The notes below the pieces were generated by a model. That model searched no databases and was not told the DNA's origin. It worked only from the letters and a program-made list of their open reading frames with translations. The translations under genes were made by a program, and so were the position numbers. Positions 32,932-43,435 of a stretch of DNA of 64,000 nucleotides are shown here, piece by piece. Source of the stretch: Polytrichum commune (Eukaryota > Streptophyta > Polytrichopsida > Polytrichales > Polytrichaceae); NCBI GenBank assembly GCA_950295325.1, contig OX485804.1, forward strand, positions 14,074,001 through 14,138,000. The letters run 5' to 3'. How positions within the stretch are numbered: the stretch's first letter is position 1; the number at the start of each line of letters is the position of its first letter.

Positions 32932-33564
32932 ATTGGTGTCTTTGGTGACCCATCCTTCAACTAATTTAGTGCGAAAGACAAGGAGGCGGTGAGATTTTTT
33001 TGGGCTATTCACCACTCAAAATGCTACACATTTTTGTGGGGAGGGAAGATTCAACCACCTATCCTCTCTCTTCGCGCAAACGATATGTTGAACTCTTCCC
33101 AAATTTGGAAAGGTATCGCTCTATTTCGGATGAAAGTACCCAAAGTTGGATGAGCATATGCACTTCATCCACATTTTCCATCACCCATCCACTACAATGG
33201 ATGTAACATAGCTACTTCTCTCTTGAGTAGACTGCATACTACACATCTCCCTATGAAATTTGAAACTACAAAAAAATTCCAAAAATCATAACATCACCCA
33301 ATGTTCCAAGTGAGTTGGGTGGGCCACGGGCCCTTGCATCTAAGACGCCGAGAATGTAACGTCAATCCTTTACCTCAGAAACGAGAACAACGTCCACTCG
33401 ATCTCAAGCCATGCTCGGAAACGAGCTCTTATATTGACTAATGTTATGGGAGGTGGCATCCAAGGAGTAGCATAACATTATCCAATTACAACTGTAGATT
33501 GGGCGAGGCCGACACTAAGTCAGATACTATTCAAAAGTCTACCATGCTTATTCTCTCTTACCAA
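32255..33564. other. No gene seen; family E copy and microsatellites
   Basis: Includes a family E copy (about 32515-32770), a G-run at about 32644-32659 and (CT)n at 32900-32927. The remainder to 33564 is non-coding. A short 'aatgttatggg..cataacatt' inverted pair lies near 33440-33480. The + frame at 33000-33206 is not recognised. Confidence 0.4.
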
Positions 33565-33679
33565 CATATTCACCCTCATAAACCCAAGTGAAACACTGCC
33601 ACTCATAATATCATAATAGAACGGCTCTTAGCAACTAAACAACATTATGAGAATAAAGTAGAGCGTGGGGTAGTAGTAT

Positions 33680-33712
<33 letters not shown>

Positions 33713-34126
33713 TATTCACCCTCATAAACTCATGTGAAACAATGCCACTCATCATATCATAATGGAGCGGCTCATAGCAACTAAACAACGTTATGAGAAT
33801 AGAGTAGAGCTTGGGGTAGTAGTATACAACAACAACAATCAACATATTCACCCTCATAAACTCATGTGAAATAATGCCACTCATCATATCGTAATGGAGC
33901 GGCTCATAGCAACTAAACAACATTATGAGAATAGAGTAGAGCGTAGGGTAGTAGTATACAACAACAACAACAACAACAACAACAATCAACATATTCACCC
34001 TCATAAACTCAGGTGAAATAGTGCCACTCATCATATTAGAATGGAGCGGCTCATAACAACTAAACAACGTTATGAGAGTAGAGTAGAGCATGGGGTGGTA
34101 GTATACAACAACAACAACAACAACAA
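33565..34126. repeat. Minisatellite, four units of 132-147 bp with (CAA)n cores
   Basis: Units start with CATATTCACCCTCATAAAC at 33565, 33711, 33843 and 33990. Each carries 'ggagcggctcatagcaacta' (unit 1 slightly changed), 'aacaacgttatgagaata', 'gagtagagc.tggggtagta' and then a (CAA)n run. Length differences come mostly from the number of CAA triplets. The array ends at 34126, about 110 bp before the expansin TATA box. The 196-residue - strand frame across it is a translation of the repeat. Confidence 0.9.
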
Positions 34127-34235
34127 AGCGGAAGGCGGGGCTGGGGATGGGGATTGGTTGCGGTAGTTGTTGTAGTATTGTACTGGCCAGTAAGGCAGGG
34201 AGGGGCGAAGCCTGGGAGGTGGGAAGTTGGGCCAT

Positions 34236-34242
34236 TATATAA
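34236..34242 (+). promoter_or_regulatory. Probable TATA box of the expansin gene
   Basis: TATATAA sits 349 bp before the start codon in a GC-rich context. It lies just before a pyrimidine-rich stretch where transcription would be expected to start (about 34265-34285). Inferred from position and motif only. Confidence 0.6.
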
Positions 34243-34269
34243 CCTCCACCGCCTGCACGACCCCAATCA

Positions 34270-34590
34270 CCCAGTCCACTCCACTCGCCTCGCCTCGCCT
34301 CGCCTCGCCTCTCTCACAGATCCATCGCTCTCGCACACCCACAACTTGTCATACATCTCACTCACACGAGCTTCATACATTTGTGGGGATCTACAGCCAC
34401 ACATATAGCTCAGGGGATCAAATATACACACATTAACACAGACTCGTTCATTCCTGATCACCTCTTCCACCTGCTGTGATCTGCCTGTCTGTGTGTGTGT
34501 GTGTGTGGGGGTGTGGGTGTGAGGAGCTCCATCACAGTTGCCGGGTCCGGGAGGATTTGTACAGGGGGAAGTTGGAGTTGGTTGTTGGCA
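34270..34590 (+). promoter_or_regulatory. Expansin 5' leader (inferred)
   Basis: About 320 bp. It contains five tandem CGCCT units (34286-34310), a CT/CA-rich stretch and a (GT)n run (34489-34507) that grades into G-rich sequence. There is no ATG between the likely start site and the expansin start codon, so the first AUG is the proposed start. The exact transcription start is not determinable here. Confidence 0.5.
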
Positions 34591-36480
34591 ATGGCGAGGA
34601 TGGCAGTGGCTGTGAGCATGCTGGTGCTTATAGTGCAAGCACTTGGGTTGGTGGAGGGCAACTATGGAGGGAACTTTCTAGGGGGCGGGTGGGGGCAGGC
34701 TCATGCCACTTACTATGGGGGAGCGGATGCGTCAGGGACCCAAGGTGGGCAACTGAGCTATATGATCTCCTTGGGAGTACATGTGAGAGGAGAGAGTGGG
34801 TGTTATGTGTCATGGCTGAAATGTCGATGCTTGTTGCTTTATTCATGTAGAGGTGGCCGTTCATAAGGTGCAGCTTAATTTGAGGACATTGCCCCTCTTT
34901 CCTGCACCATGCGTTGATGATCCGTGTTGTTGTTGTTGTTGTTGTTGTTGTTGCTGCTTCTTCTTCTCCCTCAGTTTGAGTGGTTTGTGAAGTTCCATCT
35001 TCAGTCAATTAGGGGAGGCCGATCTTGGTTATCTTTGCTGTATGTTCTTATGTCCTATGCATGCTGCGAGGCATGGACGGGCATGGGCATCATTAGTGGT
35101 GGGTTGGGAGTTAAGGGGGTGTGGTAACTTGTGTTCAGTAAAGATTTCTTGTATTCTTGGAATCGCCCTCCAAACATGTAGGTTACTAAATAGTGTTGAC
35201 GGGAGCCTCGGAGAGTGTCCTCTAATTTAAGACTGATGTAGAGGTCGGTACATGTAGCCATGGCCCTCATGAGTCTCCGACGATGTAATTCGCAGATGAA
35301 GTGATGTTGAGAGACTATTCTGAAATGGGTCTGTCTTCTCCCCTTCGTTCACTTGGATGTAAACTGTGAGATTTGGGTTTGGAGTCGGGGTTGTAGTTGG
35401 AGGTGGTGGTTAGGTTGTGTGGACTACAGAATGCTTCTTTGCATTTGTCGGCTGGGTTCCACTACCATAGCTTGAACTGTGTGCCATGTTCAATTGGCAT
35501 TTCGAGTCGGGAGTAGCAGCAGCTGCGGGTCGGAGGTTAATTTGATGTCCTGTTTTGCCATTCGACATGGCCGCATTTGAGATTCTTGTGGTGAGGTAGA
35601 TACAATGCTGACATGGATGCTCTGTTTTGGCGATGATGTCTGCAGGCGGTGCTTGCGGGTTTGGAAATTTGTATAGCACTGGCTATGGAACCAACACAGC
35701 GGCTCTGAGTGCCGCTCTGTTCAACAGTGGCCTCAGCTGCGGAGCTTGTTATGAACTCGCATGTGACCCCAGTGGCTCCAAGTATTGTCTGGGCGGGGGA
35801 AAGACCGTCACAGTGACCGCTACCAATTTTTGCCCCCACGGCTCTCTTGGAGGATGGTGCGACCTTCCCAGGCAGCACTTCGATCTTGCTCATCCCATGT
35901 TTGTCAGCCTTGCCCAGGAGGTTGGGGGCGTCATCCCCATCAACTACAGGCGGTGAGAGCTTCAAACCAAACACGTCCAACGTTTCTTGACGCATTGAAA
36001 TCGCCTTGCAACCACATGCAACCTTTCTTGAAACTCTATATTGAAAGCGTTTGCAAACACATGCAATTTGTCTACTCTGTGATGGTTGAGATTATTAAGT
36101 GGCCATGGTTTGTGTCAAGAATGTGTGAGGAAACCCTCGTTGACATTTTTTATTTTCCTTTCTTTGGCAGAGTTTCTTGCGTAAAGTCAGGTGGCATGAG
36201 GTTCACCATCAATGGAAACCCGTGGTTCCTGTTGGTCCTTGTCACCAATGTGGCCGGCGCCGGTGACGTGCAGCAGCTGTCATTGAAGGGGTCCAACACA
36301 CAGTGGCAACCCATGAACCGCAACTGGGGACAAATGTGGCAATTCACAGGAAACAACCATATGAAGGGACAGGCTCTGTCCTTCAGGGCAGTCACAAGCG
36401 ATGGCCGAGTCGTCATTTCTCAAGATGCGGCACCAAGCAACTGGGCTTTTGGGCAGACATTTGAGGGCTCCAACTTCTAG
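34591..36480 (+). CDS. Alpha-expansin, three exons
   Basis: Exons 34591-34744, 35646-35952 and 36171-36480 join to 771 bases, giving 256 residues. Expansins are secreted wall-loosening proteins that act non-enzymatically at cellulose/xyloglucan contacts in growing cell walls. Visible parts: a signal peptide (about 1-23), then [17 protein letters not shown] (34-50) and the GH45-like double-psi barrel. The barrel has eight cysteines (55, 83, 86, 91, 99, 114, 123, 157), Asp46 and the HFD motif at 129-131. The CBM63-type domain (about 163-256) has Trp172, 199, 206, 210 and 245. GGWC (120-123) marks the alpha class, but the loop between NFC and GGWC has five residues, about half the usual length. 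Both introns are GT-AG and lie at the two positions standard in plant expansins (phase 1 in Gly52, phase 2 in Arg154). The start GCAATGGCG fits the plant initiation context; Met4 is a less likely alternative. It appears intact. Confidence 0.95.
34745..35645 (+). other. Expansin intron 1
   Basis: 901 bp, starting GTGGGC and ending TGCAG. It contains a (GTT)n run with flanking (CTT)n (34925-34968), complementary in type to the (CAA)n runs of the upstream minisatellite. It is AT-poor for a plant intron and contains several incidental frames. Confidence 0.9.
35953..36170 (+). other. Expansin intron 2
   Basis: 218 bp, starting GTGAGAG and ending in a T-rich tract with TTTGGCAG. It contains the direct repeat 'aaccacatgcaa / aacacatgcaatt' at about 36010 and 36056. 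Confidence 0.92.
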
Positions 36481-37010
36481 CAGGCTTCAATCAATCAAAG
36501 CTGCAAGCAAGAAGATGTGTTGCGCGCGGCAAAGAAAGTTGATACTTATAATTTTGATGACTTATGGCTTTTATCATCTCTTTTCAAAGTGGCAGAGGCG
36601 TGTACATCTCGCCCGCTCGCTTGCTTTTCTGATACATTCATCATCTCACGCTCCTTGTAGGTCTCTCCCCTCGCAGGTTAGGGCTGCCGATACGAGCTTT
36701 TCAGTGATTACACTCCCAGTTAGCGTAGGAGTAAATTAGGTTGCCGAGGTGTGTGCAAATTGCTACACCACCCGCTCCTACATGTATTGTATAACACCAT
36801 AATCCATCCTTAGATAGTAGGGCAGGCTTTGGTTTTTGTTCTCGAGCACCAGCTAGCCATGCAACAACATCATTAGTGGATGCAGCAAGAACTTCTTCAA
36901 TCTTGCAGCACGCATGCTCCGATCATTAGGAAGTGCAGAGGTGTGATATCTTATATATTTTACCCGCACTCTCTTTTTATCTACTTAATAAACACATTGA
37001 GCAGTGCACA
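36481..37010 (+). terminator. Expansin 3' region with possible polyadenylation signal
   Basis: An AATAAA hexamer lies at 36987-36992 and a TTGTAT/TGTATAA cluster at about 36785-36795, about 510 and 310 bases after the stop codon. Either could define the 3' end. Assignment by motif only. Confidence 0.35.
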
Positions 37011-38295
37011 ACTGCATTGTTGGTTTGACACGCACAACACTTGTACATGATCTTGGTGATTTTGTGACGAACCTGGATTTTGGTTTGTCAGTATTCCATG
37101 TCCATGGCATTTGGGGAGTACCTTTCCTGGAAAACCTCAAACCTGGACTATGTGTTATTAGGTCAGATCTGCCACTTGCGGTTAGAAGGTGTGCACTGAG
37201 CTGCATGTTTATCGTCATGTAAATCCATTTTGGTTCAAAGCGAGCTTTGAATGTCAGGACAGAAGTCGATATTTGCTGCACCTCCTTTTGGGTTGTGATG
37301 GTGTCGCAAACATCAATGAGCTTGTGGCTTGCATATTCGCATATTCAACAGAAGCAAGGTCTTAGAACCAGGTATGCGCACTACCTAATTTCCTCTGTTT
37401 TGGAGTCATTTACTTTCATCTCAAGTTCAGCACAAGAAAATCTGTTCAATGTGGCTCATGGGAAAACATGTTGTATAATGTTCTTGGTTTAGTCGCACTG
37501 TCTAGGTATTGATTGGAAGTTGTACAATAGTGTACCATGTGAAAGCAGGTTTGAATAACGAATATCGGGCCTTGTGCAGAATGAAACTTGGGAGTCTGGC
37601 TTCAGCTACATTGTACACTAACTTAGCCAAAGACGCTGCTGGAAGACCACATTTAGAGATCATGTTAAGCTCATCACTTCGTCATTCAGATATATGTATA
37701 TATTTTCAAATGGTGGAAAAGCCACCTGATGGTGAAATGTACCTTCAAAGGAGGGCATTGTGATAAGTATTAAGAACCATATTCGTGTGGGTAGTGTTTC
37801 TCTGTCCTTCGAAGTTGTGCAGTGACTTTCAAGGAGATCATGGGTTGGTCTGCCCATCATGTGCACCATGTTATAATAAATTGACAAGACATGGTGTGGG
37901 CCGCCTGCAAAGGACCCCTATTGGAGTCCTGAAAAATTGAGATAGGTTTGCCGTTGCAGTTGCCCTTGTGTGTTGAATCATGTATTAAAGGATCAGAGGT
38001 GAATTTAAAAACAGCACGTCCTGCTTGTACTACTCTTATTATCAAGTGCCTTTAATTTCATCAAGGCCAAATATCGATTGGCATAAAACATTAACTCATG
38101 CAATGTGAATGGGCAAGTGCAAAAGCGCTCTCAGCAGTTGTGCGGTTGTTATCATGTCCTGCCACAATGTCAGCTGATCCCCCCCAGTCTTGGAATGAAC
38201 TACTTATGTATACAAAGCGGCTGATTTATCATATCGCAAGGACTGTCAGAGAGAGAGTTGAAGCCTGACACTGATGCTATGCCTCCTCTCTGAAG

Positions 38296-38327
<32 letters not shown>

Positions 38328-38340
38328 CGTGTCCGATCAA
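37011..38340. other. No gene recognised; (CT)n
   Basis: Unique-looking sequence downstream of the expansin with several frames of 60-98 residues that I do not recognise. A (TC)n run spans 38296-38322. I see none of the window's transposon families here. Confidence 0.35.
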
Positions 38341-38381
38341 GAGTGGGCCAACTTGGCTTCATCCACGAATAAACTTGTACT

Positions 38382-38389
38382 TATAAATA
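38382..38389 (+). promoter_or_regulatory. Possible TATA box of an unrecognised transcription unit
   Basis: TATAAATA, the classical plant form, lies 60 bp after a (TC)n run and about 450 bp before a GC-rich patch (38810-38935) with CCCTG tandem units and CpGs. No coding sequence could be identified, so this is a weak prediction. Confidence 0.2.
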
Positions 38390-38799
38390 TAAGTCCGAGC
38401 CTGAAAATCGTCTCCAAGCAGAGCACGCAGACGGGACAAAGTTAAGTACCCATCATCCCTTGTTCACACGGGATACAGTTATTTTCACAGGCACATTGCC
38501 CATTCTGTCAGCGTCACATCAAGCTCTTGTCCTTGCCCTAAATTATGAATTCCTATCCGATCTGCTCAACACCATCACCTAATCTCCCTCGTCACACCAA
38601 TACCCCAAAATTATGATGAATTCCCTGCTATGTTGACAATCTACTTCTGTGACTCTGAAGGACATGTATAATGCCAGTAATCAATGTCCTGTGAACCTCA
38701 CTTATTCACAAGAAAAGTGGAAACTTCTCCACTGGTAGCGTACACGATATAATCTCCCTCAAATCGGTGGCTTACCCTACTCGGGAACTTGGCATGTGC

Positions 38800-38940
38800 T
38801 AAATGCAATTGAGAGGGGGCGGTGTGGAGAGAATTGCGGCGAAGCCCCCACTTACTCCACACCATAGCCACCGGAATTCCCCTGCCCTGCCCTGCCCTGG
38901 AGCTAGCTTCTTGGAGCTTGAGACGAACCCTAGTTTCCTA
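38800..38940. other. GC-rich patch, possible leader or exon fragment
   Basis: A GGGGGCGGTGTGGAG patch, 'ccctgccctgccctgg' and 'cgaaccctag' lie in an otherwise AT-rich area. The + frame crossing it (38803-39030) has no recognised relatives. Confidence 0.2.
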
Positions 38941-41584
38941 CTGACCCTGGAAGCTCAGACAGCTCTCAATCTCCCTCTGACTCAAAAGTTCAATTATGGA
39001 AAGAAAAAATATGTTTTTAATTGTTTTTAGGTTTTTCTTTTTTTTCTTTTTTTTAAAGGTTTGGTTTGGTTTGGTTCGGTTTTGTTTCTGTGACGACGTT
39101 TTTGAAATCGTGAAGATCACAGCTACTAGCATACAAGAGTCCTAGAGCACACATATTGAAGTCTATTGAAGCAACTGGAACATTAAAAAGTCTACCACTG
39201 GGAGAGTGTTGCATGTCTCAACAGTTGTGCAGGATGCATGTGCTCTGGGATTTGTATGCTAGTAGTGGATGGACACTCCTGATGTAGTATTTCCAATTTG
39301 ATTGAATTATAGCTGAAAATTTGTCCCAAATTGATGGCATATGCTTTTGTCAGTCATAATACTTATGTTGAATTTATCCTTCTCCTTTGTTGTACACAGT
39401 TATCCCGTTACTTCTCTTTATCAAACACCTTCTGATTTGATTGGTGTGTGGTTGGGTGAGGATCAAAGAACAAACACCATAGAGACACATTTTAAAAAGA
39501 AATCGGACCATGCCTTCAAATTTTATGAACTTTTCCACACTTGATAGTGAACACAACAACTAGGAAGACCTATGCTTGCAATTAAAGAATCAACAAATAT
39601 GCACTTCCAATGACCATGACTAATTCCACGGACTTTTGATTTTCAATCTGATTTTTGTTGATAGTTCACCATTGATTTGTCACTGCCATGCAATTTTGAA
39701 GATGTAAATATGATCAATAAAAGGTGGAGAACAAGAAACAAACTAAGTAACACTTGCATACCTTACTATCATGTCACATAGGTAGATAAGTTACTAGCGC
39801 AAGATACTAAATGTATCATTAGCATGATTACTCACATGATACACCCCCGATTCAAATGCTCGGGGGTTATCTTTGCCATAGCATAAATACCAACATCTTT
39901 GATTTGAAAATACGTTCTTGTAATGAATAAAAAATGTTAGTATATATTGCACATAGGAATATCTTGTTTGAATCATCAATGTTCCAATCACAAGATCCAC
40001 AAATTAAAATACTCCCTGAGTTAGTGTAATAGTAAGGCACGTGTGTTATTGGTCACTTGTCTTGTGTGGCTACCTGGTTTGGGATTTTCAATTGGAGTTT
40101 GAGCACACACAAATTGGCTAGATTGTGATCAAGCCATTGTAAGCATAGTTGCACAACACAAAACAAAAGCCAACTTCATTCATGGAACTTGATGCTGGCA
40201 GTTGAGAAAGATCTATCCACCCACTTTGGGACTACTTTCAATTAAAGGAGGAGCATGGTCTTATTTTGCAACTACTTTGAAACCACTCCCACATATCCAA
40301 TACGTGCTTCATAAGCAAAGCTTCAAATAAGTGCCATGTTTGTTTGAATGCAATGGTAGATTATTCTCTTTACACACCATATGACACCCAAGGAGGCACA
40401 CAAATATTCTCATTTTAAACATGTGTAAACATCAAACCTCAAACTTTGATCATAAATTTCTCACTACCATAGATACTTCCCCATTTAGATTTGCTAGGAT
40501 AATGGTTTCTTCAACTCATTGGTCCAATTGCCAAATTGGTCTTTGTGTTGGAAGTGCCCACAATAGGCCTTAGCTATCAGTGCAACTCACTCCATTTGCT
40601 TCAACTCAACATATAAGTCTATGTGGCCGTAAGGTGAGTACTTCCGACAACCCATACAATTTTGACCATTGGATTGGCACATGAATTGTTTCAACCGGTT
40701 AGCAAATAAATTATTGCAACGCACACACATTGTCACGTCAAGTCATACATGCGAAATTTAGATGTGGAAGTTATAGGATTTCAAAGCGAAGTTTCTTTTC
40801 TCTTTCAATGGTTGCATAATCCCTCCCAATTGTGTTCACTATCGGACCAAGATTGTTTTGTACAATTTGTGCAATCTTGTCATAACACACGTTTGTTAAG
40901 TGTCCATTCTTGATTACAAACCTTGCTTTATACACTCCAATAGAGGCATATGATTAAAGAGTGACCACATAAGGTCCACATAACTTAATCAAAATATTGT
41001 TAATATTCATGTTGGTGATTGAAAATGGCTAAAACCATATGCTCACCTCTTTGAGCTAGCGCCCCCCCCCCCCCCCCAAACCAATGTTACTTAAGGCGAA
41101 ACGCAAGCCAAATTGCATTATGGCTTGTAGATGTCTTTATTAAGACAATTCAAGCTTGGAATTGACAACAAAGGCCGCAAATTTGTCTAAAGAGACCCCA
41201 CTTGAGATATCTTAAGCACAAGACTATGGGAGTTAGGTTTCGTACTACCCTCCTTTACCTCGGCATTAGTATGATGGGGGCCCAACTCAAAGAGGTGGGT
41301 GTCTAGCCCTGACCGTGGTTTAATCTAACGTTCCACATGATACACAGTTTGGTTTCCTAACACCTACCGAGGAGTAAATAATAAAAATTGTCCTGCTATA
41401 GGGTGGTTGCTAGCTCATCCCCATTGAAGTTCACTAGATTAATTCGGGGTCCCTGACTCCGATTTGAGAGTTCATCTAGCTTAAACTAATAATCCCCAAG
41501 CTCTACAACAGTCAATGTTTCCACCCTCCCCTCCCTTGGTTTGCCCTCCCCCTCAGTAAGTATTGTGAACATTCACCCCATGAC
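38941..41584. other. No gene seen; family E fragment near 39440
   Basis: Long AT-rich non-coding stretch. The segment 'ggtgaggatcaaagaacaaacacc' with 'agacaca..aaatcgga' at about 39450-39510 is a family E fragment. A C-run lies at 41063-41077. T-rich runs with small T/A/G tandem patches lie at 39025-39085. Confidence 0.35.
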
Positions 41585-41840
41585 ACACACCATTCACTCC
41601 GAACGCCCACAACCATTGGTTTATTCTATTTTAACATGCGTGAAGACCTTTGCACGAATAAAAAATCATTGAAATAACATTTGGTTGATGGTCGAGTCAC
41701 ATATGACTTCACACAACACTTGAGGGTCCGTGACCACACTACATGATTTTGGAGGTTTGTTGGGATGGCCTTTGGACACTTTTCTTTTGGGCTCTCACAA
41801 TTTCATGGTCACGGCTCTTGGCTCGTGTGTGAAGTGGCCC
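41585..41840. mobile_element. Harbinger/Tourist-like element, right half only
   Basis: From 'ccgaacgcccacaaccattg' onward it parallels 20063-20307, with 'gaataaaaaatcattgaaat', 'acttgagggtccgtgaccac' and 'tttggacacttttcttttgg'. It ends at GTGTGTGAAGTGGCCC, the family terminus. The left half is missing, so the copy is truncated. Confidence 0.65.
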
Positions 41841-42068
41841 TTGGTGTCGTGGTCGGTTCTCCCCGTCCATTCAAGGCTTTTCCATGTACGGTGGTAGTAC
41901 AACAATCTAACGACCCACGGCACCCATTTGCCAAATAACGTCAAGTAGGTTGATGAGTCACCATTACCACTTCCATTCATTCGGGCAATCGGCCTCCAAA
42001 ATCGTACGAGGAGGAGTGGTACCCGTTGTTTGAAAGAGAAAAAGCGGGGCGGCCCTTGTATTGGGGAG

Positions 42069-42727
42069 CAGAGTTCGGGAAGTTTTTGAAGCCTTAGTGG
42101 CTAATTGCCGATAGTTGCTACGAAGGGTCGGATTTTTCCCAATTTACATCGGCAAGAGCCGGTCTTTTGTAAAATCAATCGCCCAATTGCCTATATTTTC
42201 ATATTTTCATTGGCCAATATTCGATTAGATGGAATTCATATCGGCACTAAGTGTTTTTAAAATGTATGAAAAGTTTTATTAGAAATCATTTCTTAGTACA
42301 AAATCTTGAATAAGTGAAAAGAAAGGCATGTTCAAAACTTTAAATTTGAAGAGTTAATATCCTTGGCAGGAATTGAACCTAGCAATGCCTTCACCGCTTG
42401 AAGGCCAAGGGTCCCCCAATTCTTCATAGAAGCAATTGGATTTGGTCATGGAAAGGTTGCATAATTCAAAAAGTTTAAGGTTTAGGGTACTTCCTCAAGT
42501 GCATCATTAGATGCCCCAGACAAATAGTGCTATGGATGCTTCCGGCTGAACTCTAGTAACTCACAAGAAGAACCGGCTACATTTCCGGCACATTTTCTGG
42601 TCCATCGGCTAATTGCCGGAGGATTGAAATTACAGTCGGATTGCCATCCGATGGTTGGAAATTTGGACTGGCCATGAGGGGAAATCCATCGGCTGATAAT
42701 GAACTAGCCATCGGTTTTCCCTGAACA
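42069..42727 (+). mobile_element. Inverted-repeat element related to family A ends, copy 1
   Basis: About 660 bp. The left end is CAGAGTTCGGGAAGTTTTTG; the complement of the right end is TATGTTCAGGGAAAACCGAT. The body is rich in GCCGAT/ATCGGC words ('ttgccgatagttgctacgaa', 'catcggcaagagccggtc'). The reverse complement recurs at 56821-57450. The terminal layout resembles family A (CAGTGTCCGGGGAGATTTTG / TGTCCGGGGAGAACCGAC), suggesting a shared mobilising source. No clear target duplication. Confidence 0.6.
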
Positions 42728-43062
42728 TAGGCGCAGGCTCCTCAAATTATCAAAGAATCGTTGTCAGAAATTAGTGTGGTTTTTTGTGGGTTGGAGTGAA
42801 ATGTCAAGATTGTTAATAAATAGTGTGATTCTAATATTAATTTAAAATCATTGTCATGGTTTCAAATGCCTGCATTATAGTATATTTTATTATGATTAAC
42901 GTTTACAGTAAACCTTGGATGTAAAATTAATCATGGAGATCACTAAATTTTCATTGTTGAGAATTGTGAGATAAAAATTAATGTGAGACATATGAACATG
43001 CACATACATATTAGTGTGAGATTTTGAAATTAGTGTGAGTCCCAAATACAGTGTACGTACTA

Positions 43063-43435
43063 CACTACCTTTGATATTTAGTGTTACATGTTATTTTATG
43101 TCACTATGGTAACTTTTAGGATGACACTTCCTATGAATAAGTGAACAAATATTGTCATGGATGATGGATGAGTTCATCCATTGGCCAAAACCCTACCTTC
43201 TCTTGTCATCAAACTTGTGATGAAATATTGGCATGGATGATTGAAATTTGGATGAAAATTCACTTGGTAAGTGACAGTAATTACAATATCGTAGATCTAT
43301 AATCCCTCCAAGAATTTGCAAGGAATGACAAAGATTGTTGGGTTAACATTTAGTGTTGGTGACACTATACCGTAGTTTACAATTAGTATTGAGCAAGACA
43401 TTTTGGAATTGGTGACACTAAATATCGTATAGTTT
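43063..43435 (-). mobile_element. Stowaway-like MITE, family C
   Basis: TA at 43061-43062, a left end CACTACCTTTGATATTTAGT, and a right end reading back as CTATACGATATTTAGTGTC. It is the complement of the copy at 49864-50238, sharing 'catggatgatggatgag', 'ggccaaaaccctaccttctc' and 'ggtaagtgacagtaatta'. About 373 bp. Confidence 0.65.

Noticed and set aside
33645-34235. 196-residue - strand frame, the longest simple frame after the expansin-associated one
   Set aside because: It is the translation of the minisatellite: poly-Val/Leu from the CAA/TTG runs and a peptide repeated at unit spacing. It is open only because of the repeat and has no gene context.
34476-34866. Longer expansin reading frames that start upstream of 34591
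   Set aside because: They begin at GTG codons in the GT-rich leader. The first ATG (34591) has a good plant context and is directly followed by a normal signal peptide.
35785-36480. Single 231-residue frame across exon 2, intron 2 and exon 3
   Set aside because: It reads exon 2 in the wrong frame and runs through intron 2. Only its last 102 residues are real expansin sequence; correct splicing gives the 256-residue protein.
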